Shown in pieces: positions 1 through 7,597 of a stretch of DNA of 16,574 nt. Location: the NCBI GenBank assembly GCA_022785155.1, contig JALFRH010000258.1, positions 1-16,574 of the forward strand, read 5' to 3'. Position 1 is the stretch's first letter. Each line of letters begins with the position of its first letter. The notes below the pieces were generated by a model that saw only the letters and a list, made by a program, of their open reading frames with translations, did no database searches and was not told where the DNA came from. The position numbers and the translations under genes are program-made. Origin of the DNA: Spirochaetales bacterium. Lineage in GTDB: Bacteria; Spirochaetota; Spirochaetia; Sphaerochaetales; Sphaerochaetaceae.

Positions 1-1220
1 CTCATTCTTCTTACAGGGAAATCGGTGCTTGGAGTAACAACTTCCAAGTCATTCCAAATCCTATTTGCCAGTGCTTCCGGATCTTTTTTGTTAAAGAATA
101 TGGACTTTCCGTTTTTCCATGATCTCAACATCATGTTGTTGGTCATACCCATTGATCCCACGAGGCCCATTCCAAGCCTGTCTTCAGGAACAAAAGCCAT
201 ACCTACACCAAGCTGTCTGATCTTCATTGGAGCCAGACCTACCAGCTCTTTTCTTTCTCCGCTCTTCGGGTCGATATATTCAATGGAGCCGGATTTGATG
301 GGATATAGGCCTGTCATACATTCCAAGAGTTCCTTCTGTCCACTACCTGCAATGGCGGCTACACCCAGGATTTCACCGGAATTTGCCGTGAAGGAGACAT
401 TGTCAAGTCTTGTAATGCCTTCACCGTCTACACAGGTCAGACCTTTTATTTCAATCCTTGGTTCCGGACTTGGATACTTAGGTCTATCGATATTCAAAGT
501 GACAGCATGGCCGACCATCATGTCCGTAAGCTTCTGAGGGTTTGTCTCGCTGGTCTTTACTGTTCCTATATACTTACCCTTTCTCAATACTGCAACGTTA
601 TCGGAAATGGCCATAACCTCGGCAAGTTTATGTGTGATGATTACAATTGCCTTTCCATCAGCCTTCATGTTCCTCAAGACTGCAAAGAGCTTATCCGTCT
701 CCTGAGGTGTCAAGACAGCTGTAGGTTCGTCGAGAATAAGAATATCAGCACCTCTGTAGAGTACCTTTACTATTTCTACAGTCTGTTTCTGGGATACCGA
801 CATATCATAGACTTTCATTTCAGGGTTAATGTCAAAACCATATTTATCACAAATCTTCTTTACTTCTTCATTGGTCTTGCCAATATCCATCTTCTCGTCT
901 TCAAGTCCGAGAATAATATTCTGGGCGGCAGTGAAGACATCTACAAGATGATAATGCTGGTGGATCATTCCAATACCGAGGGAATATGCATCCTTTGGAG
1001 AGCGTATGGTCACTCTCTTTCCTTCCGAGTATATTTCACCACCATCAGGCTGGTATATGCCACTGAGCATGTTCATGAGTGTCGTTTTACCACTTCCGTT
1101 TTCTCCAAGGAGAGAGAGGATCTCACCTTTTCTGATTTCAAGGGAAATATTGTCATTTGCAATGACCTTGCCAAAACGTTTGGTTATCCCTCTTAGTTCA
1201 ATAGCACTGTTTTCCTGCAC
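1..1220 (-). CDS. ABC transporter ATP-binding protein, nucleoside/simple-sugar type (3' end beyond window)
   Basis: Read on the minus strand, this is the ATPase subunit of an importer of the BMP-lipoprotein family (nucleosides in YufO/Pnr-like systems, sugars in RbsA-like ones), acting on the inner face of the membrane. From the GTG start, 406 residues are visible of the roughly 510 usual for these two-domain ATPases. The first domain has Walker A GENGSGKT at residues 39-46, signature MSVSQKQ at 140-146 and Walker B ILILDEP with Asp164-Glu165. A Q-loop segment GMIHQHYHLVD resembles nucleoside-transporter ATPases more than ribose ones. The second domain is cut by the window edge. I prefer the GTG start at 1220 because GGGAG lies six bases upstream and the protein then starts seven residues before the conserved ELRGITK. 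An in-frame ATG at 1265 has a poorer site. The signature motif has Ser where Gly or Ala is usual. The substrate is inferred; permease and binding-protein genes are not in view. Confidence 0.9.
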   Translation of the reverse strand, partial: MQENSAIELRGITKRFGKVIANDNISLEIRKGEILSLLGENGSGKTTLMNMLSGIYQPDGGEIYSEGKRVTIRSPKDAYSLGIGMIHQHYHLVDVFTAAQNIILGLEDEKMDIGKTNEEVKKICDKYGFDINPEMKVYDMSVSQKQTVEIVKVLYRGADILILDEPTAVLTPQETDKLFAVLRNMKADGKAIVIITHKLAEVMAISDNVAVLRKGKYIGTVKTSETNPQKLTDMMVGHAVTLNIDRPKYPSPEPRIEIKGLTCVDGEGITRLDNVSFTANSGEILGVAAIAGSGQKELLECMTGLYPIKSGSIEYIDPKSGERKELVGLAPMKIRQLGVGMAFVPEDRLGMGLVGSMGMTNNMMLRSWKNGKSIFFNKKDPEALANRIWNDLEVVTPSTDFPVRRM

Positions 1221-1226
1221 TTTATA

Positions 1227-1231
1227 CTCCC
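1227..1231 (-). promoter_or_regulatory. Ribosome-binding site deciding the GTG start of the ABC ATPase
   Basis: GGGAG on the minus strand sits six bases before GTG at 1220. It is the best-placed Shine-Dalgarno in the 5' region and favours GTG at 1220 over the in-frame ATG at 1265. Confidence 0.6.
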
Positions 1232-1324
1232 GACTGATATTAGAATAAATACCACGACAACTCATGATATCATCCGATTTTTTCAGCCTGCAACAAAAAA
1301 CAACAAAATGGACACTAAAATATT

Positions 1325-1344
1325 AGGCGGGATTTCTCCCGCCT
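1325..1344 (-). terminator. Rho-independent-type terminator after ridA
   Basis: A perfect 8-bp stem, AGGCGGGA/TCCCGCCT, closes a GAAA tetraloop. It starts four bases after the ridA stop codon. The downstream minus-strand sequence is only moderately T-rich (AATATTTTAG). It probably ends the prs-to-ridA transcript and separates it from the ABC transporter gene. Confidence 0.75.
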
Positions 1345-1347
1345 TAC

Positions 1348-1731
1348 TCATAGAGCCACAGTCAGCTCAATCTCAACCTTTCCATCCTTTGGCAATTTCA
1401 CAACTTGGAATGCACATCTGGCAGGAAGGACCGGAGCATTCTTGAATGCCTCTCCATAGACCTTGTTTACAGCTGCAAAGTCCTTGATATCCTCCAAGTA
1501 GACTATTGCCTTTACCGTATTCTCAATCCTTGCTCCAGCTTCATCCAGAACAGCCTTGATATTCTTGAATATCATTTCAGTCTGCTCTTCCGCCGTCTCA
1601 CCAACCATCAATCCACTTTCAGGATCCAAAGCCAACATTCCGGAAATAAAGAGAAAACCATTGGCCTTCACAGCCTGGGAATATGGGCCCACCGCCTTCG
1701 GTGCCTTGGGGGTGTTTACTCTCTCAATCAT
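1348..1731 (-). CDS. ridA: RidA-family 2-iminobutanoate/2-iminopropanoate deaminase
   Basis: This is a full-length 127-residue RidA (YjgF/YER057c/UK114) protein. The family forms trimers that hydrolyse reactive enamine/imine intermediates released by PLP enzymes. Family features are the N-terminal APKAVGPYSQAV, the FISGMLALDPESG segment, NIKAVLDEAGA, and the C-terminal PARCAFQVVKLPKDGKVEIE with the substrate-carboxylate-binding Arg and the late Glu. Its ATG overlaps the stop codon of the upstream HAD gene (ATGA at 1731-1728), which suggests translational coupling. It is the last gene of the prs-aminotransferase cluster and is followed by a terminator. A PLP aminotransferase in the same cluster fits the usual job of clearing PLP-derived imines. 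The family assignment is firm; the exact imine substrate cannot be read from sequence. Confidence 0.95.
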   Translation of the reverse strand: MIERVNTPKAPKAVGPYSQAVKANGFLFISGMLALDPESGLMVGETAEEQTEMIFKNIKAVLDEAGARIENTVKAIVYLEDIKDFAAVNKVYGEAFKNAPVLPARCAFQVVKLPKDGKVEIELTVAL

Positions 1732-2375
1732 CTTTCGCCTCCTATGTACTTCAAAATATCATCAGGCTTATCCGCCCTTCTATCTTCTTTACAACTCTTT
1801 TCAGTATACCCGAAACCCCAGGTGACAGGAATAAAATCCACGCCCGCTTCCTCGGCACCTTTTTCGTCATTGATGGTATCCCCCACCATGATTACATCTT
1901 CTTTTTCCAGCTTTAAGGCTTCAAGGGCCAATTTGATTACACCTGCCTTTGTAACGCCTCCATCCTTCGGAGGCCCTGAGATATAATCAAAGAGCTCATA
2001 TATACCTAAGTTTTGGGAACAGAGTTCAGCCAGTTCCTTTACTTTGTTGGTGGCTATAGCTGTCTTGATCCCCATACTTTTCAGGGTCTTCAATAGTTCA
2101 GGAATACCTGGATAGGTATGCATCATATACATACCCTTTTCCTTATAAAAGACCCTATATCTTTCCACACATTCCTGTATCTTTTCTTCAGGAACGTTGA
2201 AAGTGATTCTAAAGCAGTCTGAAAGAGGTGGCCCTATAAAACGCCTCAAGTAGTCTTTCGAATACTTGGAGATATCATATCCCAAAGGCTGGACAGTCTT
2301 CAAAGCGCATTCCATGATGCCTTCGCTGCTATCTGCAATAGTTCCGTCGAAATCAAAGAACACTGCTTTTTTCAC
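1728..2375 (-). CDS. HAD-superfamily hydrolase, phosphoglycolate-phosphatase-like
   Basis: This 215-residue HAD phosphatase has all four motifs. Motif I is DFDGT with nucleophile Asp8 and acid/base Asp10, motif II is the Thr in IATNK near residue 110, the motif III Lys lies in KDGGVTK near 142, and motif IV is VGDTINDEKGA. A helical cap after motif I puts it in subfamily IA, alongside phosphoglycolate phosphatases, PpaX-type pyrophosphatases and 5'-nucleotidases. The substrate is not certain. The start is GTG at 2375, preceded six bases upstream by a perfect GGAGG. The first 23 bp overlap the end of the upstream inositol-monophosphatase-family gene, and the stop overlaps the ridA start. Being next to PRPP synthase and another phosphatase, a nucleotide- or sugar-phosphate substrate is plausible, but that is inference. 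Confidence 0.92.
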   Translation of the reverse strand: MKKAVFFDFDGTIADSSEGIMECALKTVQPLGYDISKYSKDYLRRFIGPPLSDCFRITFNVPEEKIQECVERYRVFYKEKGMYMMHTYPGIPELLKTLKSMGIKTAIATNKVKELAELCSQNLGIYELFDYISGPPKDGGVTKAGVIKLALEALKLEKEDVIMVGDTINDEKGAEEAGVDFIPVTWGFGYTEKSCKEDRRADKPDDILKYIGGER

Positions 2376-3144
2376 CTATAACCTCCATTACCTTTTCAAA
2401 TATCGTGGAAGATGATGCCACCACATCCATAGATTCTCCATCCCTTTGGATAATATCAACCCTGCCTCCGGCTTCTTCCAAAATAAGCCGCCCCGCAGAG
2501 TAATCGTAGGGATATAGACTCATTTCATAATACATGGTGCATCTGCCTGCGGCCACATAACAAAGGGAAAGGGCTGCGGAGCCTATAGATCTGACGTCTG
2601 TGAAGATATCATAGAACTTCCTCATTCTTTCCCAATACTTTTCCATCAGTCCGTGCTTTCTATGGGGTGGAACCAATATGGCAAGGGTCTTTGAAAAGTC
2701 ACAGTTTTCCTTGGTATATATTCTTTCGCCATTAAGATATGCACCCTCGCCTCTCATGGCCCAGAACAACTCATTCTGTCTGGGGACTACAACTACTCCA
2801 AGAGCCAAGCCATCTTCATCTTCAAATGCAATGGAAACAGTATAATTCGGGAAAGAAGAGAAATAGTTTACAGTGCCGTCTATCGGATCCACTATCCATC
2901 TTCTCTTTCCTTCCCCCTGTTTTCCCGTCTCCTCTCCAAACCAACCGTCTGATGGGAAGGCGCTTTCGATAGCTTCATATATCAAAGACTCAGAGGCTTT
3001 ATCCGCCTGGGTTACAAAATCATTTTCATTCTTTTCCTCCACTGTCTCTGAGAGAAAAGAATGGGAAAGAAGGAAGCTGGAGGCCTCTTTAGCCACTGCC
3101 AAGGCTACATCCAACCTCTTCTTTATTTCTGACTTCTCCATCAT
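2353..3144 (-). CDS. Inositol-monophosphatase-family phosphatase (SuhB/IMPase-like)
   Basis: This is a Mg-dependent, Li-sensitive-type phosphatase of the IMPase/FBPase superfamily, 263 residues with the start used here. Metal-binding motif A is clear: GEET at residues 70-73 and DPIDGT at 86-91. Motif B appears as YDYSAG at 213-218, where most relatives have WDxAAG, but the metal-binding Asp is kept. Members act on myo-inositol phosphate, histidinol phosphate, NADP or 3'-phosphoadenosine compounds, and sequence alone does not choose between them. The frame can be extended to a TTG at 3186, but that has no ribosome-binding site and would overlap the previous gene by 46 bp. ATG at 3144 overlaps that gene's TGA in an ATGA junction, and a second ATG follows at 3141. 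The gene overlaps the HAD gene by 23 bp. Confidence 0.92.
   Translation of the reverse strand: MMEKSEIKKRLDVALAVAKEASSFLLSHSFLSETVEEKNENDFVTQADKASESLIYEAIESAFPSDGWFGEETGKQGEGKRRWIVDPIDGTVNYFSSFPNYTVSIAFEDEDGLALGVVVVPRQNELFWAMRGEGAYLNGERIYTKENCDFSKTLAILVPPHRKHGLMEKYWERMRKFYDIFTDVRSIGSAALSLCYVAAGRCTMYYEMSLYPYDYSAGRLILEEAGGRVDIIQRDGESMDVVASSSTIFEKVMEVIGEKSSVL
2382..2386 (-). promoter_or_regulatory. Ribosome-binding site for the HAD gene GTG start
   Basis: GGAGG on the minus strand lies six bases before GTG at 2375 and inside the 3' end of the upstream reading frame. It supports the non-ATG start. Confidence 0.7.
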
Positions 3145-6100
3145 CTCTTTTTCAGTTGCTCCCCGATATATGTAACCCTCTTCCAATCTGAAGGAGAGAA
3201 GGAATCTTTTGTAATTGTCCTTTCAAGAGCCTTCTCCACAACATGGGAGGAGTCTATATATACAATGACCGCATTCCAGTTTTCCGCATCCCTTGAATAC
3301 ATCACACCGCCGGCATTATTAAGCAATTCCGAGAGCCTCAGTTCATCTCTTACACTATCCCTGGCAAGAATAATGGATAGATTATAGTCAGGGATGTTGA
3401 ACATCTTGTCCTTTCCTTCCATCTGTTGCCTATTCCAACAGCTCTCTATTACATCATCCAAATCGGAGAGAGTATCTTCATCAGATAGTTTTATAAACTC
3501 TGCAAAAGAAGATGAAGAACCTAGAGTTTTATATATTTCTCCTATTACTCCAGGAATCTCAGGTGGAGCCGGCTCCTCTTCCATCTGGAGTTCCTCCATA
3601 GGAGAGTCTTCCATTACACACTCTTCTCCTTCCTGTTCTTCCTGTGTTTCTTCAATGGAAGCTTCATGGGACGGAGAGTCTTCCGTCTTAATCTCCTCCC
3701 CAGAGGTCTCTTCCTCCATCTCTTCCATAGGAGACTCAATGGCAGTGCTTTCCGCCACTTCTTCAACAGGAGCATCCTCTTCATCATCTTCCATGCCCAA
3801 TGCGGCAAAAAGGTTATCTGTAAAGCTCATTGGAGGCTTTTTGTTTTCTACGCTTTCTGCCTTTGGCAACACTTCCGAGTCGTCAAAAACAAAAGAGTTT
3901 TCTTCTTTCTCCTTTGAGTCTGAAGAAATTGGATTATGATTCGTCTCTTCTTCCGTTTCTTTTACAAGAGGCTCTTCATCCACTGTGGCAATAGGCAATA
4001 CGAAGTCCTCTTCGCCACTATCATCAAGAGATGGTTCCGATTCAGTCTCTACTGGCTCCAGAGCTTCTTCAGAGCCGGACGACTCTTCCTCTTCTTCTAC
4101 AACGACATCATCTTCTACAGGAGCTTCCGTCTCTTCGGCTTCAGTCTCTACTGGCTCCAGAGCTTCTTCAGAGTCGGACGACTCTTCCTCTTCTTCTACA
4201 ATGACATCACCTTTTACAGGAGCTTCCGTCTCTTCGGGTTCAGTCTCTACTGGATCCAGAGCTTCTTCAGATCCGGACGACTCTTCCTCTTCTTCTACAA
4301 CGACATCATCTTCTACAGGAGCTTCCGTCTCTTCCGTTTCCATCTCAAGAGCAGGATCCGAGACTTCATCCATTAGAGTACTCTCAGTTTCTTCGATATT
4401 CTCTTCTTCAACAGATTCCTCTTCATCAGGAAGACCTATATCGTTATCCAGAATCTCTTCTTTCTTTTCTTCTTCCTCAAAGGACTCCTCATCCTCTTCG
4501 TCCAGTTCGTCTTCAAACTCTTTTTCTTCAGAAGATTCATCATCGAGAATGGAGAAGAAATCCAACTGTCCGTCTTCTGGAGTCTTTTCTTCCTCTATAT
4601 ATTCATCACCGGCTTCAACTTCTTCATAGTATTCGCTGTCGCTGTCAGAGACTCCAATATCATCAAGATGTTCCTCTTCCTCTGTGTCGTCGAAGATATC
4701 ATCGTCAAGAGTCTTTTCCATACGTTCTTCGTAGTTCTCTTCCTCTTCGCTCTTTTTGATGATTTCATCTGTAAGGGAATATCTATCGATGAGAGATTTC
4801 TTTTCTTCCTCTGTAGGTGTGGTTTTATCATATTCCACAAGTGTCAGATTATCGTATCTTTCATCCAGTTTCTTGGACATCTCGTCTTCGTCTTCATCAT
4901 TGTACTCATACTCATATTCATATGATGATTTCTCACACTCAACGTCATCCAGAGGTGGCTCGCTTCCTTCAAAATAGTCATCTGTCTCCGTATAGATGCT
5001 TTCCTCTTCCTTTGGGAGTTCAAGAACACCTAAGAGAGAAGAAAGAAGATTTCTCTTTGCGTTTTTGTCCACTGTGGCACGGGAAAGGAAGGCTGAAGAG
5101 ACATAAAGCACATCATCCTTCTTCTCCATATCCTCTTCCATATCCGGATCGACGACAAGCTTCTTGTGTCCAAGTTTCCTTTGGACACTATCCTCAGCCT
5201 TTCTTCTTCTAAGTATATTCCTTAAGGAAGAGGGATATAGCACAGGGTTTATATCCAGGACGCTGGGCAAAACGGAAATCTCGATTTTGTTTCCATCATA
5301 GCTATATGTATCGCAATCCATGAGATTGAAGATGGAAAGCACGTCCCTTGAGGATGCAAGGAATCTATCTATAAGGCAGGAAAGGGAGAGGAAGAAAGGA
5401 AGATGCTTTCCTACAAAGGTGTAGATCTTTCCATCCATCTCAAAGAATGGATATCTGGCGGCAGGCCAGAACCCACGGGATATAAAGGCATCAATATTCA
5501 AGGAGAAGGCCTTTACAGAGTATTGCGCATAGGCTTCTTCAGGAAGAGATGAATATGTTTCAGGCATGAAGAGAGAGTATCCGTCCCTTCTGTCAGTAAG
5601 GCTTTGGGCTCTTCCCTCCCAGTGGTTTTTCTTTGTTATTTTATCAAAAATCTGTTTTTCAGTGAGTCCGTCCAGTTCCCCTGAAGAACGCATCTGGGCT
5701 TCGGAAAGGGAGTATTCCTCTTTATATAAAGCTACATCCCTTACCAGGTCGTCGATACAGTTGAGGCTATATCTGGAAATATTCTGGACATTGAGAATAA
5801 AAGCTATATAGTCGGAGCCCATCCTCGACTGGAAATCAGGAATCTCCTCAAACTGTGATCTAAGCCGCCATATCTCCCTTTCCTGGGACTCTTTGTCCAC
5901 TGAACCGGGAAGGAGTCTCTTTTCAATGCTGCTCCTGAGCTTTTCGGCTTCCACGACGTCAGAGTCGCCGTTACAAATGGCAATGGCTGACAAGGAATCT
6001 ATGATCCTTGCCAGTCTTCTCACAATATCCTCGGAAAGAGACTTAAGCCTTTCCCAGTCCTTTGACTTGACTTCAAGACTGGTCCCCCTGCCCTCCATAA

Positions 6101-6365
6101 AATCAGATTCAACAATTGATTGAAGAATAATAGGAAGCAGCACTGCTGCTCTTCTCTTCACTTCATCCTTGGTGGATACGGCATCTATACGTCTCTCTTC
6201 CCATAGGGACATCTTCATGACTTCCAAGGGATTGTATTGGGATAATATTTTTGCAATGCTCCTAAAATCATTGAAAAGATAGGTTTTGGAGTCATCAAGA
6301 TTTCGCTGAGCCTTCTGGAGACTCAGCTTTGATAGAACAGATACAGGGGAAAACAAATCAGACAC
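3141..6365 (-). CDS. Giant acidic protein of unknown function with central Glu-rich repeat region
   Basis: I do not recognise this 1074-residue protein. There is no signal peptide or convincing membrane segment, so it is probably cytoplasmic. Three parts are visible. Residues 1 to about 455 have ordinary, mostly helical-looking composition, with aromatic- and Cys-containing segments. Residues about 455-935 are extremely acidic (Glu, Asp, Ser), with three near-identical 33-residue repeats at about 676-775 and a short hydrophobic island FTDNLFAALGM near 840. Residues about 936-1074 again look like a folded domain, opening with IPGVIGEIYKTLG and ending with a basic tail. The start is GTG at 6365 with GGAGG five bases upstream; that site overlaps the stop codon of the aminotransferase gene. 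Its stop overlaps the start of the IMPase-family gene. The reading frame is open throughout and in register with its operon. A scaffold or surface-interaction role is possible, but I assign none. Confidence 0.88.
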   Translation of the reverse strand: MSDLFSPVSVLSKLSLQKAQRNLDDSKTYLFNDFRSIAKILSQYNPLEVMKMSLWEERRIDAVSTKDEVKRRAAVLLPIILQSIVESDFMEGRGTSLEVKSKDWERLKSLSEDIVRRLARIIDSLSAIAICNGDSDVVEAEKLRSSIEKRLLPGSVDKESQEREIWRLRSQFEEIPDFQSRMGSDYIAFILNVQNISRYSLNCIDDLVRDVALYKEEYSLSEAQMRSSGELDGLTEKQIFDKITKKNHWEGRAQSLTDRRDGYSLFMPETYSSLPEEAYAQYSVKAFSLNIDAFISRGFWPAARYPFFEMDGKIYTFVGKHLPFFLSLSCLIDRFLASSRDVLSIFNLMDCDTYSYDGNKIEISVLPSVLDINPVLYPSSLRNILRRRKAEDSVQRKLGHKKLVVDPDMEEDMEKKDDVLYVSSAFLSRATVDKNAKRNLLSSLLGVLELPKEEESIYTETDDYFEGSEPPLDDVECEKSSYEYEYEYNDEDEDEMSKKLDERYDNLTLVEYDKTTPTEEEKKSLIDRYSLTDEIIKKSEEEENYEERMEKTLDDDIFDDTEEEEHLDDIGVSDSDSEYYEEVEAGDEYIEEEKTPEDGQLDFFSILDDESSEEKEFEDELDEEDEESFEEEEKKEEILDNDIGLPDEEESVEEENIEETESTLMDEVSDPALEMETEETEAPVEDDVVVEEEEESSGSEEALDPVETEPEETEAPVKGDVIVEEEEESSDSEEALEPVETEAEETEAPVEDDVVVEEEEESSGSEEALEPVETESEPSLDDSGEEDFVLPIATVDEEPLVKETEEETNHNPISSDSKEKEENSFVFDDSEVLPKAESVENKKPPMSFTDNLFAALGMEDDEEDAPVEEVAESTAIESPMEEMEEETSGEEIKTEDSPSHEASIEETQEEQEGEECVMEDSPMEELQMEEEPAPPEIPGVIGEIYKTLGSSSSFAEFIKLSDEDTLSDLDDVIESCWNRQQMEGKDKMFNIPDYNLSIILARDSVRDELRLSELLNNAGGVMYSRDAENWNAVIVYIDSSHVVEKALERTITKDSFSPSDWKRVTYIGEQLKKR
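4042..4338 (-). repeat. Three tandem 99-bp repeats within the acidic gene
   Basis: Three consecutive units begin at 4042, 4141 and 4240 (plus coordinates), each 99 bp and nearly identical. Each encodes a 33-residue unit of the form ETExEETEAPV then VEEEEESS then SEEALxPV. The period is a multiple of three, so copy-number change would keep the frame. The flanking sequence decays into less regular acidic codons. Confidence 0.92.
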
Positions 6366-6374
6366 GTAATCCTC

Positions 6375-7580
6375 CTAGACGTGCATTACTTCTTTTCTGT
6401 AGGTTTTAAGTCCGACTTTCAGACACTCTGCTGCTAGTTTCAGTTCGTCTTCATTTAGTACGTATGCAAATCTGGCCTGGCATTTTCCCAAACCTTCGGT
6501 CCAATAGAAGCCCTCGGCAGGAGCGAACATGACTGTGGCTCCTTTGTAGGTAAACTCGTTGAGCATCCAGATGGCAAACTTCTCAGCGTCATCCACAGGA
6601 AGGTCCGCCACAAAGTAGAATGCACCCTTGGGCATGTTAACCCTGACTCCTTCGATTTTCTGCATGGCACTTACAAGGACATTTCTTCTCCTCTCGTACT
6701 CCTCCACCGTTTGGTCGATATAAGACTGGGGGGCAGTAAGGGCGGCCTCTGCAGCAACCTGCTCGACGGCAGGGGAACAGAGACGAGCCTGAGCCATTTT
6801 GAGGCAGTTCTCCATAAACTCTTTGTTTTTTGTGACAATAGCTCCGATACGGGAACCACACATGCTGAATCTCTTGGAGAAGGAGTCTATACATATGACT
6901 CTATCGGCATATTCAGGGAAAGAAAGCACTGAAGTAAAACTCTTTCCATCATAACAGAACTCTCTATAGACTTCGTCAACAACCAAGAAGATATCGTGTC
7001 TCCTGCACATCTCCAACAGCGCAGTCAACTCTTCCCTTGTATAGACGTGTCCTGTAGGGTTGTTGGGTGAACAAAGCAGTACTCCCATGGTCTTTTTGTT
7101 GATTTTATCTTCAAAGGCATCGATGGATGGGAGGATAAAGCCGTTGGAAGAGCTGCTTGTCACTGGACAAAGCCTTACCATGGCTACATTTGCAAAGGTA
7201 GCTACGTTGGTATAATAGGGCTCAGGGATGATGAACTCGTCATAGGGGTCGCAGAGAGTCAGGAAGGTGAACTGAAGGGCCTCGGAGCCTCCTGTGGTGA
7301 TCATAATATCATTGAGGGTCAAATCATCGATTCCCATCTTCTTATAATACTCAAGGAGGGCCTTTCTTAGTCCCACTTCACCTTCGCTCAATCCATAAGC
7401 GATGATATCGTCACTATAATTATGTATGGCATCCAAAGCCTCTTTAGGAGTCTTGATATCAGGCTGACCGATATTCAGGTGTATTACATGTACACCTCTC
7501 TCCTTTGCACTTCTTGCCAAAGGCACCAATCTTCTTATTGGAGAACATTGGAAGCCTGAGATTCTGTTGGACATCTGCAT
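6375..7580 (-). CDS. Class I/II PLP-dependent aminotransferase (aspartate-aminotransferase-like)
   Basis: This 401-residue fold-type I aminotransferase transfers an amino group from an amino acid to a 2-oxo acid using pyridoxal phosphate. Visible motifs are GGSEAL at 97-102 (phosphate cup), EPYY at 120-123, SPNNPTG at 171-177 with the cofactor Asn, VVDEVY with Asp202, SFSKRF with the Schiff-base Lys236 followed by GSRIG, and the carboxylate-binding Arg370 in CQARFAY. Length and motifs fit the broad AspC/AlaA/DapL-like group; the preferred amino acid is not readable. The ATG at 7580 has AGGAG about eight bases upstream, inside the 17-bp gap to prs. A second ATG two codons later is less well placed. 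It lies between prs and the acidic protein gene, and the latter's ribosome-binding site overlaps this stop codon. Confidence 0.93.
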   Translation of the reverse strand: MQMSNRISGFQCSPIRRLVPLARSAKERGVHVIHLNIGQPDIKTPKEALDAIHNYSDDIIAYGLSEGEVGLRKALLEYYKKMGIDDLTLNDIMITTGGSEALQFTFLTLCDPYDEFIIPEPYYTNVATFANVAMVRLCPVTSSSSNGFILPSIDAFEDKINKKTMGVLLCSPNNPTGHVYTREELTALLEMCRRHDIFLVVDEVYREFCYDGKSFTSVLSFPEYADRVICIDSFSKRFSMCGSRIGAIVTKNKEFMENCLKMAQARLCSPAVEQVAAEAALTAPQSYIDQTVEEYERRRNVLVSAMQKIEGVRVNMPKGAFYFVADLPVDDAEKFAIWMLNEFTYKGATVMFAPAEGFYWTEGLGKCQARFAYVLNEDELKLAAECLKVGLKTYRKEVMHV

Positions 7581-7597
7581 ATTGCACTCTCCTCTTA

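Noticed and set aside
25..1196. Plus-strand frames over the left edge
   Set aside because: The minus strand encodes a clear ABC ATPase with Walker motifs over the whole stretch; the plus frames are shadows.
3145..3186. Upstream TTG start for the IMPase-family gene
   Set aside because: No Shine-Dalgarno, a 46-bp overlap, and extra residues not expected in the family. The ATGA junction at 3144 is a better start.
4042..4338. CRISPR-like array
   Set aside because: The three units are directly adjacent, 99 bp long, without spacers, and translate into a regular protein repeat.
3394..4977. Several long plus-strand reading frames rich in Ser or Phe opposite the acidic gene
   Set aside because: They are complements of Glu/Asp codon runs (GAA/GAG read as TTC/CTC). 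They have low-complexity Ser- or Phe-rich translations, no ribosome-binding sites and no family resemblance.
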